Below, piece by piece: positions 8,928 through 17,788 of a stretch of DNA of 59,437 nucleotides; the first letter of the stretch is position 1; every line of letters starts with the position of its first letter. Location of the stretch: positions 1-59,437 of the forward strand of contig NZ_JAMWYY010000015.1 of the NCBI RefSeq assembly GCF_024305175.1, written 5' to 3'. The position numbers were made by a program, and so were the translations under genes. The notes below the pieces were generated by a model. The model ran no database searches. It saw only the letters and a list, made by a program, of their open reading frames with translations, and was not told where the DNA came from. Origin of the DNA: Flavobacterium sp. (lineage in GTDB: Bacteria; Bacteroidota; Bacteroidia; Flavobacteriales; Flavobacteriaceae).

Positions 8928-8935
8928 TACATTTG
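8928..8935 (+). promoter_or_regulatory. Orphan -7 promoter box
   Basis: TACATTTG followed by C, a full match to the -7 consensus, on the plus strand in an intergenic region. No TTG lies at the preferred spacing; the nearest is 10 nt upstream. A terminator on the same strand follows about 70 nt later, with no gene between. Confidence 0.4.
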
Positions 8936-8939
8936 CTGT

Positions 8940-9035
8940 AGAAATAAAGATGATCATAATATTGATTGAAGAATAATTTCATGTGTAAGTAAGGTTGGAT
9001 TGTTTGGCTCCCGTATTAAAGCGGGGGCTTTTTTT
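8940..9035 (+). ncRNA. Candidate small RNA or leader transcript
   Basis: The interval between the orphan -7 box and a strong plus-strand terminator, about 95 nt. It holds no convincing coding sequence; the only short frames are 8 codons (8950-8976) and 3 codons. It could be an independent small RNA, or a leader with an attenuator for the VOC gene at 9116. The 5' end is estimated from the promoter box only. I cannot assign it to a known RNA family. Confidence 0.35.
9006..9035 (+). terminator. Plus-strand terminator with no upstream gene
   Basis: A 7 bp GC-rich stem (9007-9013 with 9022-9028, one G-T pair), 8 nt loop, followed by seven T. The polarity is plus only. The nearest upstream gene is on the minus strand and divergent, so what it terminates is unexplained apart from the candidate RNA. 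Confidence 0.75.
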
Positions 9036-9082
9036 ATGCGTTATTTAACGGTTAAGATAAGTAAGCAGTAACATAAATAAAC

Positions 9083-9090
9083 TACCTTAG
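9083..9090 (+). promoter_or_regulatory. Variant -7 box upstream of VOC gene
   Basis: TACCTTAG, one base from the TAnnTTTG consensus, 25 nt before the ATG. The same TTAG variant recurs before five other genes in the window. Confidence 0.35.
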
Positions 9091-9115
9091 TAATAGCCAA
9101 TTACAAACAGGCCGC

Positions 9116-9766
9116 ATGAAAATACTTGAACTTGAACTGCTGAGCGACAATCTTAATCAAACAGAAGCTTTCTACAAAAGGGTGCTGGGGCTGCAGCCTT
9201 ACCTTAAGCAGGACAATCGCAGGCTGTATTATCAAATAGGTTTTACAAGGCTAATTTTTAGTAAATCAGAAGATGTTAAGCCTGTTTACCACTTTGCTAT
9301 AGATGTTCCTAACAACGGGTTTACAGAAGCACTATTGGCAGTTAAGCCATTTGTGGACATATTACCGGTTCAGGGTAATGATGTGGCTGATTTTACCAAT
9401 TGGGATGCCCGCTCTTTTTATTTTTACGATAATAACGGAAATATAATAGAGCTGATAACCCGCTATGCCAACCACAGTTATGATAATGCCGCTTTTAATG
9501 CTGCCTCTTATATCTCTATAAGCGAGATTGGGCTGGTAGCACCTAAAGTGACTGCATTTGCCGATATACTGAATCTTAAGTTTGGCATTCCTGATTTTCA
9601 CCGGCAGCCACGCGGCGAAAAATTTACAGTTTTAGGCGATGATGACGGTTTGTTTATAGTAGCCGAGAGCGGCAGGGAATGGTTTCCGGTACATGATAAG
9701 GCTCATACATTCCGTACACGAGTAGTGTTTATGCAAGATGGTGCAGTGCATCATTTTGTTAAATAA
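9116..9766 (+). CDS. VOC (glyoxalase/dioxygenase-fold) family protein
   Basis: 216 residues with two vicinal-oxygen-chelate modules. The first (residues 1-115) begins KILELELLSDNLNQTEAFYKRVLGL and ends in the typical FYFYDNNGNIIELI; the second (about 135-210) begins ISEIGLVAPKVTAFADIL and is degenerate. Such proteins bind a metal and include glyoxalases, dioxygenases and resistance proteins; the substrate cannot be told. A terminator upstream isolates it from any earlier transcript. It is followed after 25 nt by a small membrane protein gene. Confidence 0.85.
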   Translation: MKILELELLSDNLNQTEAFYKRVLGLQPYLKQDNRRLYYQIGFTRLIFSKSEDVKPVYHFAIDVPNNGFTEALLAVKPFVDILPVQGNDVADFTNWDARSFYFYDNNGNIIELITRYANHSYDNAAFNAASYISISEIGLVAPKVTAFADILNLKFGIPDFHRQPRGEKFTVLGDDDGLFIVAESGREWFPVHDKAHTFRTRVVFMQDGAVHHFVK

Positions 9767-9791
9767 GATTTGTTTGTTATGTTTGTTTCTG

Positions 9792-9980
9792 ATGAAAATC
9801 TTTAAACTCATAGTAATATTTATAGTTATTGCTGCAGCACTAACTGCCGTGCTGTACTATGTTGCAGGTTTTGGTATAAGCGATGCTTTATTTATAGGTA
9901 TATTCACCACACTGCTGTCTCAGGCAATACCCGATGTGCTAAAGCTGGCAAAGCAGAAGAGCAGGCAGCAGGATAGCTGA
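9792..9980 (+). CDS. Small membrane protein, 62 residues
   Basis: ATG at 9792 (MKIFKLIVIFIVIAAALTAVLYYV) gives 62 residues. A longer frame back to 9738 would overlap the VOC gene and lacks a sensible start. One long hydrophobic segment (residues 5-25), a second weaker one (about 30-45) and a basic C-terminus (KLAKQKSRQQDS) suggest a small inner-membrane protein. I do not recognise it. It may be co-transcribed with the VOC gene. Confidence 0.65.
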   Translation: MKIFKLIVIFIVIAAALTAVLYYVAGFGISDALFIGIFTTLLSQAIPDVLKLAKQKSRQQDS

Positions 9981-10075
9981 TAAACACTTGCCATATATAT
10001 TTTTATCTGCCGCATCTGCTTTGAAATTTTTAATAATTCCGTAAATTGCGTGCTTAAAATTGAATATTATTCATA

Positions 10076-13000
10076 ATGGAACAAGCACAGCCCTATACTC
10101 CTAAAAATAAAGTAAGAATAGTAACAGCCGCATCATTGTTTGACGGGCACGATGCCGCCATAAACATAATGCGCCGTATTATACAGGCAACCGGTGTAGA
10201 GGTGATTCACCTTGGTCACGACCGCAGCGTGGAAGAAGTGGTGAATACTGCCATTCAGGAAGATGCCAATGCTATTGCCATGACATCTTACCAGGGCGGG
10301 CATAATGAGTACTTCAAGTATATGCATGACCTGCTTAAGGAAAAAGGGGCAGGGCATATAAAAATATTCGGCGGCGGCGGCGGTGTTATCCTGCCGGATG
10401 AGATTAAAGAACTTCATGATTACGGAATTACGCGCATATATTCGCCTGACGACGGGCGCGAGCTTGGGCTTCAGGGTATGATAAACGACCTTGTACAACA
10501 GGCTGACTACCCAGTTGGTGACAAACTTAACGGAGAAGTTAACCACCTTGAGGAAAAGAACCCAACTGCTATTGCAAGGGTTATTTCGGCTGCCGAGAAC
10601 TTTCCGGAAGTGGCAAAAGAAACACTTGATACTATCCATAAAAAAAACGAAACCACACATATACCCGTTTTAGGGATAACCGGTACTGGTGGTGCGGGTA
10701 AATCATCTTTAGTAGATGAGCTTGTGCGCCGTTTTCTTATCGATTTTCCTGAAAAAACCATCGGGCTTATTTCGGTTGACCCATCAAAACGCAAAACAGG
10801 TGGGGCACTGCTTGGCGACCGTATCAGGATGAATGCCATAAATAACCCGAGGGTATATATGCGTTCGCTTGCTACAAGGCAAAGCAACCTTGCCCTTAGT
10901 AAGTATGTGGCAGAGGCAATACAGGTGCTTAAAGCGGCTAAATATGACTTAATTATATTAGAAACTTCGGGTATCGGGCAAAGCGATACCGAGATATTAG
11001 ACCATAGTGATGTATCACTATATGTAATGACACCTGAGTTTGGTGCTGCTACACAGTTAGAAAAAATCGATATGCTTGATTTTGCCGACCTTGTGGCAAT
11101 CAATAAGTTTGACAAGCGCGGCTCGCTTGATGCACTTCGCGATGTGAAGAAGCAATACCAGCGCAACCACAACTTGTGGGATGCCAACCCGGATGACCTG
11201 CCTGTGTTTGGTACTATTGCCTCGCAGTTTAACGACCCGGGCATGAACACGCTTTACAAGCGTATAATGGATAAAGTGGTAGAGAAAACAGGTGCAGACC
11301 TGAAATCTACTTTTGAAATTACACGCGAAATGAGCGAAAAGATATTTGTGATACCGCCAAACCGTACCCGTTACCTTAGCGAAATTGCAGAGAACAACCG
11401 CAAGTATGACGAGGTGGCTGCCACGCAGCAGGAAGTGGCCCAAAAGCTGTATGGTATTTACAAAACGATAGAAACCGTATCGGGTAAAAAACCGGAAATT
11501 AGCAAAGCAGGTATAGAGGAAGTTTCTGTTAGCCTTACCGCTTCTGAAGGGGCAGATGGCAGGCAGGAACTGTTGTCACTTTTACTGAAAGAGTTTGATC
11601 GTGTTAAAATGGATCTCGACCCTTATAACTGGGAAGTTATACTTACATGGAATGATAAGGTAAACAAGTACAAGAGTCCGGTGTATTCGTTTAAAGTACG
11701 TGATAAAGAAATAAAAATACAAACGCACACCGAGTCGCTATCGCATTCGCAGATACCAAAGGTGGCATTACCAAAATACCAGGCATGGGGCGATATACTG
11801 CGTTGGTGCCTTCAGGAAAATGTGCCGGGCGAGTTCCCATACACATCAGGGCTTTACCCTTTTAAAAGGGAAGGCGAAGACCCAACCCGTATGTTTGCCG
11901 GAGAAGGCGGCCCTGAGCGTACCAACAGGCGTTTCCACTATGTGAGTTTAGGAATGCCTGCAAAGCGTTTGTCTACCGCTTTTGACAGTGTGACCCTTTA
12001 TGGTAACGACCCTGATTACAGGCCGGATATTTATGGTAAAATAGGCAACGCAGGTGTATCTATCTGCTGCCTTGACGATGCCAAGAAGCTGTATTCAGGT
12101 TTCAACCTGGCCCACCCGATGACCTCGGTAAGTATGACGATTAACGGGCCTGCACCTATGCTGTTAGGCTTCTTTATGAATGCCGCTATAGACCAGCAGT
12201 GTGAATTATACATCAAAGAAAACGGCCTTGAAAAAGAGGTTGAAGATAAAATAAATAAAATATATGCTGCTAAAGGCATGGAGCGACCTAAGTATAACGG
12301 GCCGCTGCCACAGGGTAACGACGGGCTGGGGCTTATGCTGCTTGGCGTAACCGGAGACCAGGTACTGCCTGCCGATGTATATAACGAAATAAAAGTCCGC
12401 ACGCTTAGCCAGGTGCGAGGTACCGTTCAGGCGGATATACTTAAAGAAGATCAGGCACAAAATACCTGTATTTTCTCTACAGAGTTTGCCTTGAGGCTCA
12501 TGGGCGACGTTCAGGAGTACTTCATACAAAAGAATGTAAGGAACTTCTATTCGGTTTCTATATCAGGATACCATATTGCCGAGGCGGGTGCCAACCCTAT
12601 TACGCAACTTGCCTTTACACTGGCTAACGGCTTTACTTATGTAGAGTATTACCTTAGCCGAGGTATGAATATTAATGACTTTGGGCCAAACCTGTCATTC
12701 TTCTTCAGTAATGGCATAGACCCTGAATATGCAGTAATAGGGCGCGTGGCAAGGCGGATATGGGCTAAGGCGCTTAAAAACAAGTATGGCGCTAACGAGC
12801 GTGCACAAATGCTTAAGTACCACATACAAACATCAGGGCGCTCGCTGCATGCGCAGGAAATCGACTTTAATGACATACGTACTACACTACAGGCGCTATA
12901 TGCAATATATGATAACTGTAATTCACTGCATACCAATGCTTATGATGAAGCCATTACTACCCCGACCGAAGAAAGCGTACGTAGGGCAATGGCAATACAG

Positions 13001-13516
13001 CTAATCATCAATAAAGAGCTTGGGCTTGCCAAGAATGAAAACCCGATACAGGGCTCGTTTATAATAGAAGAGCTTACCGATTTGGTAGAGGAAGCCGTGC
13101 TTACTGAATTTGACCGCCTTACAGAGCGTGGGGGCGTGCTGGGCGCTATGGAAACCATGTACCAGCGCAGTAAAATACAGGAAGAAAGCCTGTATTATGA
13201 AACGCTGAAACACACAGGTGAATTCCCGATTATAGGTGTAAATACATTCCTGAGCAGTAAAGGTTCGCCAACGGTTATCCCGGCAGAGGTTATACGTGCT
13301 ACCGAAGAGGAAAAACAGTTCCAGATAAAAACGCTTGAAAACCTTCAAAAAGCATACGCAGATGCCGTTAAAAACCAACTCGCTAACATTCAGGATGCCG
13401 CCATACAAAACCAGAATATCTTTGAACAATTGATGGAGGCCACCAAAGTTTGCTCATTAGGGCAGATTACCTCGGCGCTGTTTGAGGTAGGGGGGCAGTA
13501 CAGGAGGAATATGTAA
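10076..13516 (+). CDS. icmF: Fused isobutyryl-CoA mutase (B12 domain, GTPase, mutase)
   Basis: 1146 residues. The order of domains is that of IcmF: an N-terminal cobalamin-binding domain (D23-G-H25-D, residues 10-145), a MeaB-like G-protein chaperone (Walker A TGGAGKSS near 205, NKFDKRG near 345), a linker, and the large mutase barrel from about 560 to the end. F596 (YPFKRE) sits where IcmF enzymes have Phe and methylmalonyl-CoA mutase has Tyr, which points to isobutyryl/n-butyryl-CoA or a branched acyl-CoA as substrate. It needs adenosylcobalamin and GTP. A weak TTG-N18-TAAATTGC lies upstream. It is the largest gene in the window and appears monocistronic. Confidence 0.92.
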   Translation: MEQAQPYTPKNKVRIVTAASLFDGHDAAINIMRRIIQATGVEVIHLGHDRSVEEVVNTAIQEDANAIAMTSYQGGHNEYFKYMHDLLKEKGAGHIKIFGGGGGVILPDEIKELHDYGITRIYSPDDGRELGLQGMINDLVQQADYPVGDKLNGEVNHLEEKNPTAIARVISAAENFPEVAKETLDTIHKKNETTHIPVLGITGTGGAGKSSLVDELVRRFLIDFPEKTIGLISVDPSKRKTGGALLGDRIRMNAINNPRVYMRSLATRQSNLALSKYVAEAIQVLKAAKYDLIILETSGIGQSDTEILDHSDVSLYVMTPEFGAATQLEKIDMLDFADLVAINKFDKRGSLDALRDVKKQYQRNHNLWDANPDDLPVFGTIASQFNDPGMNTLYKRIMDKVVEKTGADLKSTFEITREMSEKIFVIPPNRTRYLSEIAENNRKYDEVAATQQEVAQKLYGIYKTIETVSGKKPEISKAGIEEVSVSLTASEGADGRQELLSLLLKEFDRVKMDLDPYNWEVILTWNDKVNKYKSPVYSFKVRDKEIKIQTHTESLSHSQIPKVALPKYQAWGDILRWCLQENVPGEFPYTSGLYPFKREGEDPTRMFAGEGGPERTNRRFHYVSLGMPAKRLSTAFDSVTLYGNDPDYRPDIYGKIGNAGVSICCLDDAKKLYSGFNLAHPMTSVSMTINGPAPMLLGFFMNAAIDQQCELYIKENGLEKEVEDKINKIYAAKGMERPKYNGPLPQGNDGLGLMLLGVTGDQVLPADVYNEIKVRTLSQVRGTVQADILKEDQAQNTCIFSTEFALRLMGDVQEYFIQKNVRNFYSVSISGYHIAEAGANPITQLAFTLANGFTYVEYYLSRGMNINDFGPNLSFFFSNGIDPEYAVIGRVARRIWAKALKNKYGANERAQMLKYHIQTSGRSLHAQEIDFNDIRTTLQALYAIYDNCNSLHTNAYDEAITTPTEESVRRAMAIQLIINKELGLAKNENPIQGSFIIEELTDLVEEAVLTEFDRLTERGGVLGAMETMYQRSKIQEESLYYETLKHTGEFPIIGVNTFLSSKGSPTVIPAEVIRATEEEKQFQIKTLENLQKAYADAVKNQLANIQDAAIQNQNIFEQLMEATKVCSLGQITSALFEVGGQYRRNM

Positions 13517-13574
13517 TACTGATTGAAGATTAAAGGATTTAAAGATTGTTCAACTATTACGGATATAACTAACT

Positions 13575-13991
13575 ATGAATACTGAAAAAATTACTGTTAC
13601 AGCCACCGTTGATGCTGATGCTGCCAAAGCGTGGCAGTGTTACACGCAGCCGGAGCATATTACACAATGGAATTTTGCTTCGGACGACTGGCAATGCCCG
13701 TGGGCGGAAAATGATATGAAACCGGGGGGCAAATATATTGCCCGTATGGAAGCCAAAGACGGCAGTATGGGTTTTGATTTTGAAGCGGTTTATGATGAGG
13801 TGAATCCGGGTGAGTCGTTTACCTACACCATGCCCGATGGCAGGAGGGTAGATGTAACCTTTACGGAAAACAAGAATGTTACTGATGTAACGGTAGTTTT
13901 TGATCCTGAAAATATACACCCCGTAGATTTCCAGAAAGCGGGTTGGCAGGCCATACTCGATAATTATAAAAAGTATACTGAGAATAATTAA
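13575..13991 (+). CDS. SRPBCC / AHSA1-type protein
   Basis: 138 residues, a single START-like domain of the activator of Hsp90 homologue 1 group: VTATVDADAAKAWQCYTQPEHITQWNF at the start, GGKYIARMEAKDG in the middle and the C-terminal helix FQKAGWQAILDNYKKY. No signal peptide. Members bind small hydrophobic ligands; the ligand here is unknown. It follows icmF by 58 nt of A/T-rich spacer and ends in a strong terminator. Confidence 0.88.
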   Translation: MNTEKITVTATVDADAAKAWQCYTQPEHITQWNFASDDWQCPWAENDMKPGGKYIARMEAKDGSMGFDFEAVYDEVNPGESFTYTMPDGRRVDVTFTENKNVTDVTVVFDPENIHPVDFQKAGWQAILDNYKKYTENN

Positions 13992-13994
13992 TCA

Positions 13995-14024
13995 AAAAGC
14001 CTTTCCAAATCAGGAAAGGCTTTT
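13995..14024. terminator. Terminator after the SRPBCC gene
   Basis: A perfect 12 bp stem (13995-14006 with 14013-14024) with a 6 nt loop, followed by a T-rich tract. It also lies just beyond the 3' end of the leftward 39-residue gene, so it may serve both. Confidence 0.85.
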
Positions 14025-14027
14025 CTT

Positions 14028-14147
14028 TTAAAATACATACCCTAACAGGTAGTATAGTATTATAAAGGCTATAATGGTGCCAACACACCCCAGGCCAAGT
14101 TTGCGGGCGCCCCAGCCGGCAAGTAATGCTTTTAATAAACTTTTCAT
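14028..14147 (-). CDS. 39-residue membrane protein
   Basis: A short frame from ATG 14147 to TAA 14028: MKSLLKALLAGWGARKLG, then a hydrophobic segment GTIIAFIILYYLLGYVF. The build (short basic amphipathic head with GWGARKLG, Gly-Cys, one membrane helix ending in aromatic residues) resembles very small membrane proteins that recur in Bacteroidota genomes, as I recall. The frame ends right at a terminator and is convergent with the SRPBCC gene, which supports it being real. Function unknown. Confidence 0.6.
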   Translation of the reverse strand: MKSLLKALLAGWGARKLGLGCVGTIIAFIILYYLLGYVF

Positions 14148-14216
14148 GGTAGGTTAGTTTTTTATTAAAAGTAGCAACAACCCGCCATAGTGCATACAAC
14201 ATTAACTTTTAATAAA

Positions 14217-14242
14217 CAAAGCCTCCCGTTAAGAAGGCTTTG
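14217..14242 (-). terminator. Terminator of the leftward gene at 14264
   Basis: An 8 bp stem (14217-14224 with 14235-14242) with a 10 nt loop. On the minus strand it runs into a T-rich stretch, 21 nt after the stop codon. Confidence 0.7.
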
Positions 14243-14263
14243 CTGTAAAATAATCTTGTCCGG

Positions 14264-15439
14264 TTATAAAAACTTGTAACCTAAGATAAGCCCGAACGAC
14301 TCATATTCCGAAGCCCAGAACTGATACCGGTTTAAAAGCCCCCTGCTGAAATCGTAGCGTATCTCTGCGCTCAGGTTGCCTGTGGCATAGCCTGCGCCTG
14401 CGGCAAAGTGGCTTGTTTTTTCAATGTCCAGTTTGTTGAGGTTGTATTTAATTGCGGCATCGCCCACCACAAAATCAAAAGATATCATTGCATTTACAAA
14501 TATCTTTGAATCGTTGGTTATGTAAAAGTAGTGGCGCGCACCAACGGGCAATGAAACGGAGTTATACTCGGCACTATAGCTGGTAGCACCATTATTACCG
14601 TCAGCCGAATAAGTACTGTAATACGGGTCTATAAACAATGACCATTTGTTATTGTTAAACGGCAGGATATATTCTACCTCGGCACCAATCCTGAATACTA
14701 CCTTACTGTCAAAATCCATAGCATAATTATTTACAACATTTTCTGTAGTTAACATTGCAAGGCCTGCTCCGGCTTTTACCTTAAGATTTACACTGCCCTT
14801 GTTTTGCTTTGCAGTAAGGTTTTTGCTGTTGGCATCGCCGTTATATTCTACAAAAAGATCTACAAGCGGAGTTTTTTTATATTGCAGTCTCTCAAACGTA
14901 TTGGTGGAAGTTATTTTATCTTTCATCAGGTTATAGAGTTGCTGTTTATAGGTACTGTTTTTCATTATTACACCATTTACAACATATTCTTTGTGCAGTA
15001 GTTGTTCGGCGGTTTCATGGTTCCCTGTGCTGAAGAAGTATTTAATCATGTTGCCATCTTCATACTTATACAAAGTTGCATTACCTTCAACCAACACGTT
15101 AAGGAAAATAGTTTCCTCTTTCCATTGTGCTTGCGCTTCGCGGTCCAGCTTGTTTACATCGCTTGCAGAGCGTTCCATCTTTGTTGTAAACCTCTTGAAT
15201 TTGTATGCATTATCTACACTAAATTCTTTCACGGTCTTTATATCGGCAGTAACAGGCTGTTCATTCTCGCTCATCTTAAACTGAAATTCGATAGGCGAAT
15301 TTTTCCAGGCAATATTCAGTATCAGGCAATCTATACGGTTACCGCTGTTGGTAATATAGTAGCCGGGCTGGTAAGTGTTTTGTGCAGTAGCAATAGCGGC
15401 AATGCTGACTGTAAACAGCAGCATGATGAGTTTTTTCAT
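14264..15439 (-). CDS. Putative outer-membrane beta-barrel protein
   Basis: 391 residues from ATG 15439 (MKKLIMLLFTVSIAAIATAQ, signal peptide); the frame opens upstream but that part is not signal-like. The N-terminal half (residues 25-190) is a soluble domain starting YQPGYYITNSGNRIDCLI. The C-terminal half (about 210-391) is beta-rich with alternating hydrophobic strands (YILPFNNNKWSLFIDPYYSTYS, SLPVGARHYFYITN) and ends in YESFGLILGYKFL, a terminal-aromatic barrel strand. This is typical of porin-like Bacteroidota proteins of unknown function. It is divergent from the TonB-dependent receptor, so they may share regulation. Confidence 0.75.
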   Translation of the reverse strand: MKKLIMLLFTVSIAAIATAQNTYQPGYYITNSGNRIDCLILNIAWKNSPIEFQFKMSENEQPVTADIKTVKEFSVDNAYKFKRFTTKMERSASDVNKLDREAQAQWKEETIFLNVLVEGNATLYKYEDGNMIKYFFSTGNHETAEQLLHKEYVVNGVIMKNSTYKQQLYNLMKDKITSTNTFERLQYKKTPLVDLFVEYNGDANSKNLTAKQNKGSVNLKVKAGAGLAMLTTENVVNNYAMDFDSKVVFRIGAEVEYILPFNNNKWSLFIDPYYSTYSADGNNGATSYSAEYNSVSLPVGARHYFYITNDSKIFVNAMISFDFVVGDAAIKYNLNKLDIEKTSHFAAGAGYATGNLSAEIRYDFSRGLLNRYQFWASEYESFGLILGYKFL

Positions 15440-15462
15440 GGTTGGTTTTAATGGTTGGTCGG

Positions 15463-15470
15463 CTAAAGTA
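15463..15470 (-). promoter_or_regulatory. Variant -7 box upstream of the beta-barrel gene
   Basis: TACTTTAG followed by C on the minus strand, 23 nt before the ATG at 15439. It differs from the TAnnTTTG consensus at one base. Confidence 0.35.
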
Positions 15471-15580
15471 ACCATTTTCTTTAAAATAACAGTTCATCCT
15501 TTTCATTTAACAGTTCGGTATTGTTTTTTATTAAAGCTGCATTTGCCTCTGCACATTTGCAGTATAAAACTAACCGGCAC

Positions 15581-17734
15581 ATGAAAACTCTATTTACAAT
15601 TCTACTGGTATTAACCGCAGCATTAACGAGTGCGCAAACCGTAATCAGCGGTAGCGTGACAGATGAAAAAGGCAACCCTGTAAATGCAGCTAATATTTAC
15701 CTGCAGGGCACTTATGATGGTGCCCTTACAGCAGAAGACGGTACTTTTTCGTTTGAAACTACGGTAACAGGAGAACAAATACTGGTTATATCTTTTCTTT
15801 CTTATGAAGAAATCCAACAGCCAATAACAGTAGAGCAGTACAAACCACAGGCTTATAAGCTGCGCGAAAATGTAAACACGCTCAATGCCGTGGTAATATC
15901 GGCTGGTACTTTTCAGGCCGGAGATAACACGAAAACAACCGTATTAAAACCACTTGATATTGTTACTACGGCAGGTAGTGCAGGCGATATAATTGCAGCG
16001 TTGCAAACCTTGCCCGGCACGCAGGCGGTAGGCGAAAGCGGAAGGCTTTTTGTACGTGGCGGCGAGGCCGACGAAACACAAACATTTGTTGATGGTATAA
16101 GGGTGGCACAGCCTTATGGCGCGGCGGCTGCAAATATCCCGACACGTGGCAGGTTTTCACCTTTTCTGTTTAAAGGGATGACGTTTTCTACAGGTGGCTA
16201 TTCGGCAGAGTATGGCGAAGCGCTTTCGAGTGTTTTATTGGTGAATACAATAGATGAACCGGTACAGGAGCAAACCGACATTTCTTTAATGACCGTTGGC
16301 CTTGGCCTTGGCAATACCCAAAAATGGGAGAAAAGCTCACTTACCTTTAATACTGCCTACATCAACTTAGAGCCCTACCAATGGCTTGTGCCACAAGATG
16401 TAAGCTGGAATAAGCCTTACCAGTCGTTATCGGGTGAAACGGTTTACAGGTACCAGCTTAAAAACGGTTTGTTTAAAGCCTATGCTGCTTTTGACCACGC
16501 CGACTTCAGCATTAATCAGGAAAGTATAAATGCAACAGTACCTGTGCGTACAGGAATAGATAACAACAACCTTTATGTTAATACATCCTACAATGGCGTT
16601 TTACCAAATATGTGGACGATACACACGGGGCTTTCGTATGGTTACAGCAGTAATAAAATAGGTATAGATGTTAATGATATAAATAATGATGAACACAGCA
16701 GCCATATAAAGCTAAAGTTTAAAAAGACAGTAACCAACAGGTTTAAACTCTCGTTTGGCGCCGATTACTTCCTGACTGATTTTGACGAAAAATATATTGA
16801 ACCTTCAGGTTTCAGCTTTAAAAGCGGTTATATCAATAACATAGCTGCTGCTTATGCCGAAACCGATATTTTCTTTACGAAAAAGTTTGCATTGAAAGCA
16901 GGCTTAAGAAGCTCATACTCGCAAATTCCTGATGAGGTATCAGTAGAGCCACGTGCGGCACTTGCTTATAAAACAGGTAAAAATGGGCAGTTTTCTTTGG
17001 CGTATGGCGATTTTTACCAAACTCCGCGTCAGGACTACCTAAAGTATGCCCAAAACCTGAATTATGAAAAGACAAAGCATTATATATTGAATTATATGTA
17101 CAGTCCGGACGGTTATACACTGAGGGCAGAAGCATATTATAAAGATTACGGAAACCTTGTAAAGTTTGATACCAACGCACCACAGTATAATTCGGTATTT
17201 AGTAACAGTGGCGACGGGTATGCAAAGGGTATAGACTTGTTTTGGCGCGATAATAAGTCGGTTAAGAATTTAGAGTATTGGGTGTCGTACTCATATATAG
17301 ACAGCGAGCGTGATTACAGAGATTATGAGTATTCTGTAACGCCATCTTATATTGCCAAGCATAATTTCTCTGTAGTAACAAAATACTGGATCAACAGTCT
17401 TCGCTCGCAATTGGGTGTTACCTATATGTATAACTCGGGCAGGCCTTATGATAATCCTAACGAAGAGGCTTTTATGAATGGTAAGACTACTGCCTATCAT
17501 AACCTTAGCCTAAGTTGGGCATGGCTGTTAAGCCAGCAGAAAATTGTTTACTTTTCTGTTTCAAACCTTACAGGCAACCAGAATATATTTGGCTATGAAT
17601 ATGCTAATAACCCCGGCACTGACGGAACATTCGCAAGGCAGGCCATAACACAGCCCGCTGACAGGTTCTTTTTTGTTGGCTTCTTCTGGACAATAAGTGA
17701 TAACAAGCAAACCAACCAGTTAGATAACCTGTGA
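15581..17734 (+). CDS. TonB-dependent outer-membrane receptor
   Basis: 717 residues from ATG 15581, chosen because MKTLFTILLVLTAALTSAQ is a clear signal peptide; the open frame from 15521 adds a non-signal leader. Residues about 20-105 are a carboxypeptidase-regulatory-like domain (ISGSVTDEKGNPVNAANIYL). The plug follows at about 125-240 (AALQTLPGTQAVGESGRLFVRGGEADETQTFVDG) and the rest is the 22-strand barrel, ending in RFFFVGFFWTIS. It takes up a substrate across the outer membrane with energy from TonB. No SusD partner is adjacent, so a small ligand such as a siderophore, peptide or cofactor is more likely than a glycan. Confidence 0.92.
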   Translation: MKTLFTILLVLTAALTSAQTVISGSVTDEKGNPVNAANIYLQGTYDGALTAEDGTFSFETTVTGEQILVISFLSYEEIQQPITVEQYKPQAYKLRENVNTLNAVVISAGTFQAGDNTKTTVLKPLDIVTTAGSAGDIIAALQTLPGTQAVGESGRLFVRGGEADETQTFVDGIRVAQPYGAAAANIPTRGRFSPFLFKGMTFSTGGYSAEYGEALSSVLLVNTIDEPVQEQTDISLMTVGLGLGNTQKWEKSSLTFNTAYINLEPYQWLVPQDVSWNKPYQSLSGETVYRYQLKNGLFKAYAAFDHADFSINQESINATVPVRTGIDNNNLYVNTSYNGVLPNMWTIHTGLSYGYSSNKIGIDVNDINNDEHSSHIKLKFKKTVTNRFKLSFGADYFLTDFDEKYIEPSGFSFKSGYINNIAAAYAETDIFFTKKFALKAGLRSSYSQIPDEVSVEPRAALAYKTGKNGQFSLAYGDFYQTPRQDYLKYAQNLNYEKTKHYILNYMYSPDGYTLRAEAYYKDYGNLVKFDTNAPQYNSVFSNSGDGYAKGIDLFWRDNKSVKNLEYWVSYSYIDSERDYRDYEYSVTPSYIAKHNFSVVTKYWINSLRSQLGVTYMYNSGRPYDNPNEEAFMNGKTTAYHNLSLSWAWLLSQQKIVYFSVSNLTGNQNIFGYEYANNPGTDGTFARQAITQPADRFFFVGFFWTISDNKQTNQLDNL

Positions 17735-17741
17735 CTAATAA

Positions 17742-17767
17742 AAAAGCCCCCTGTCCAGGGGGCTTTT
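17742..17767. terminator. Bidirectional terminator between receptor and aminotransferase
   Basis: A perfect 11 bp GC-rich stem (17742-17752 with 17757-17767) with a 4 nt loop, A-rich before and T-rich after. It separates two convergent genes. Confidence 0.88.
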
Positions 17768-17788
17768 GACATTTTAATACTGCTTATA

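Noticed and set aside
9981..10075. A cobalamin riboswitch before icmF
   Set aside because: The intergenic gap is only 95 nt, too short for the aptamer, and I see no B12-box-like block. A riboswitch is also not expected for a B12-dependent enzyme without a B12-independent alternative.
10133..10660. Antisense frames within icmF as separate genes
   Set aside because: Several minus-strand frames overlap conserved domains of icmF, are cysteine- or serine-rich without family resemblance, and lack promoters.
15581..17734. A SusC/SusD glycan uptake system
   Set aside because: The receptor is 717 residues, smaller than typical SusC, and there is no SusD-like lipoprotein beside it; the downstream gene is an aminotransferase.
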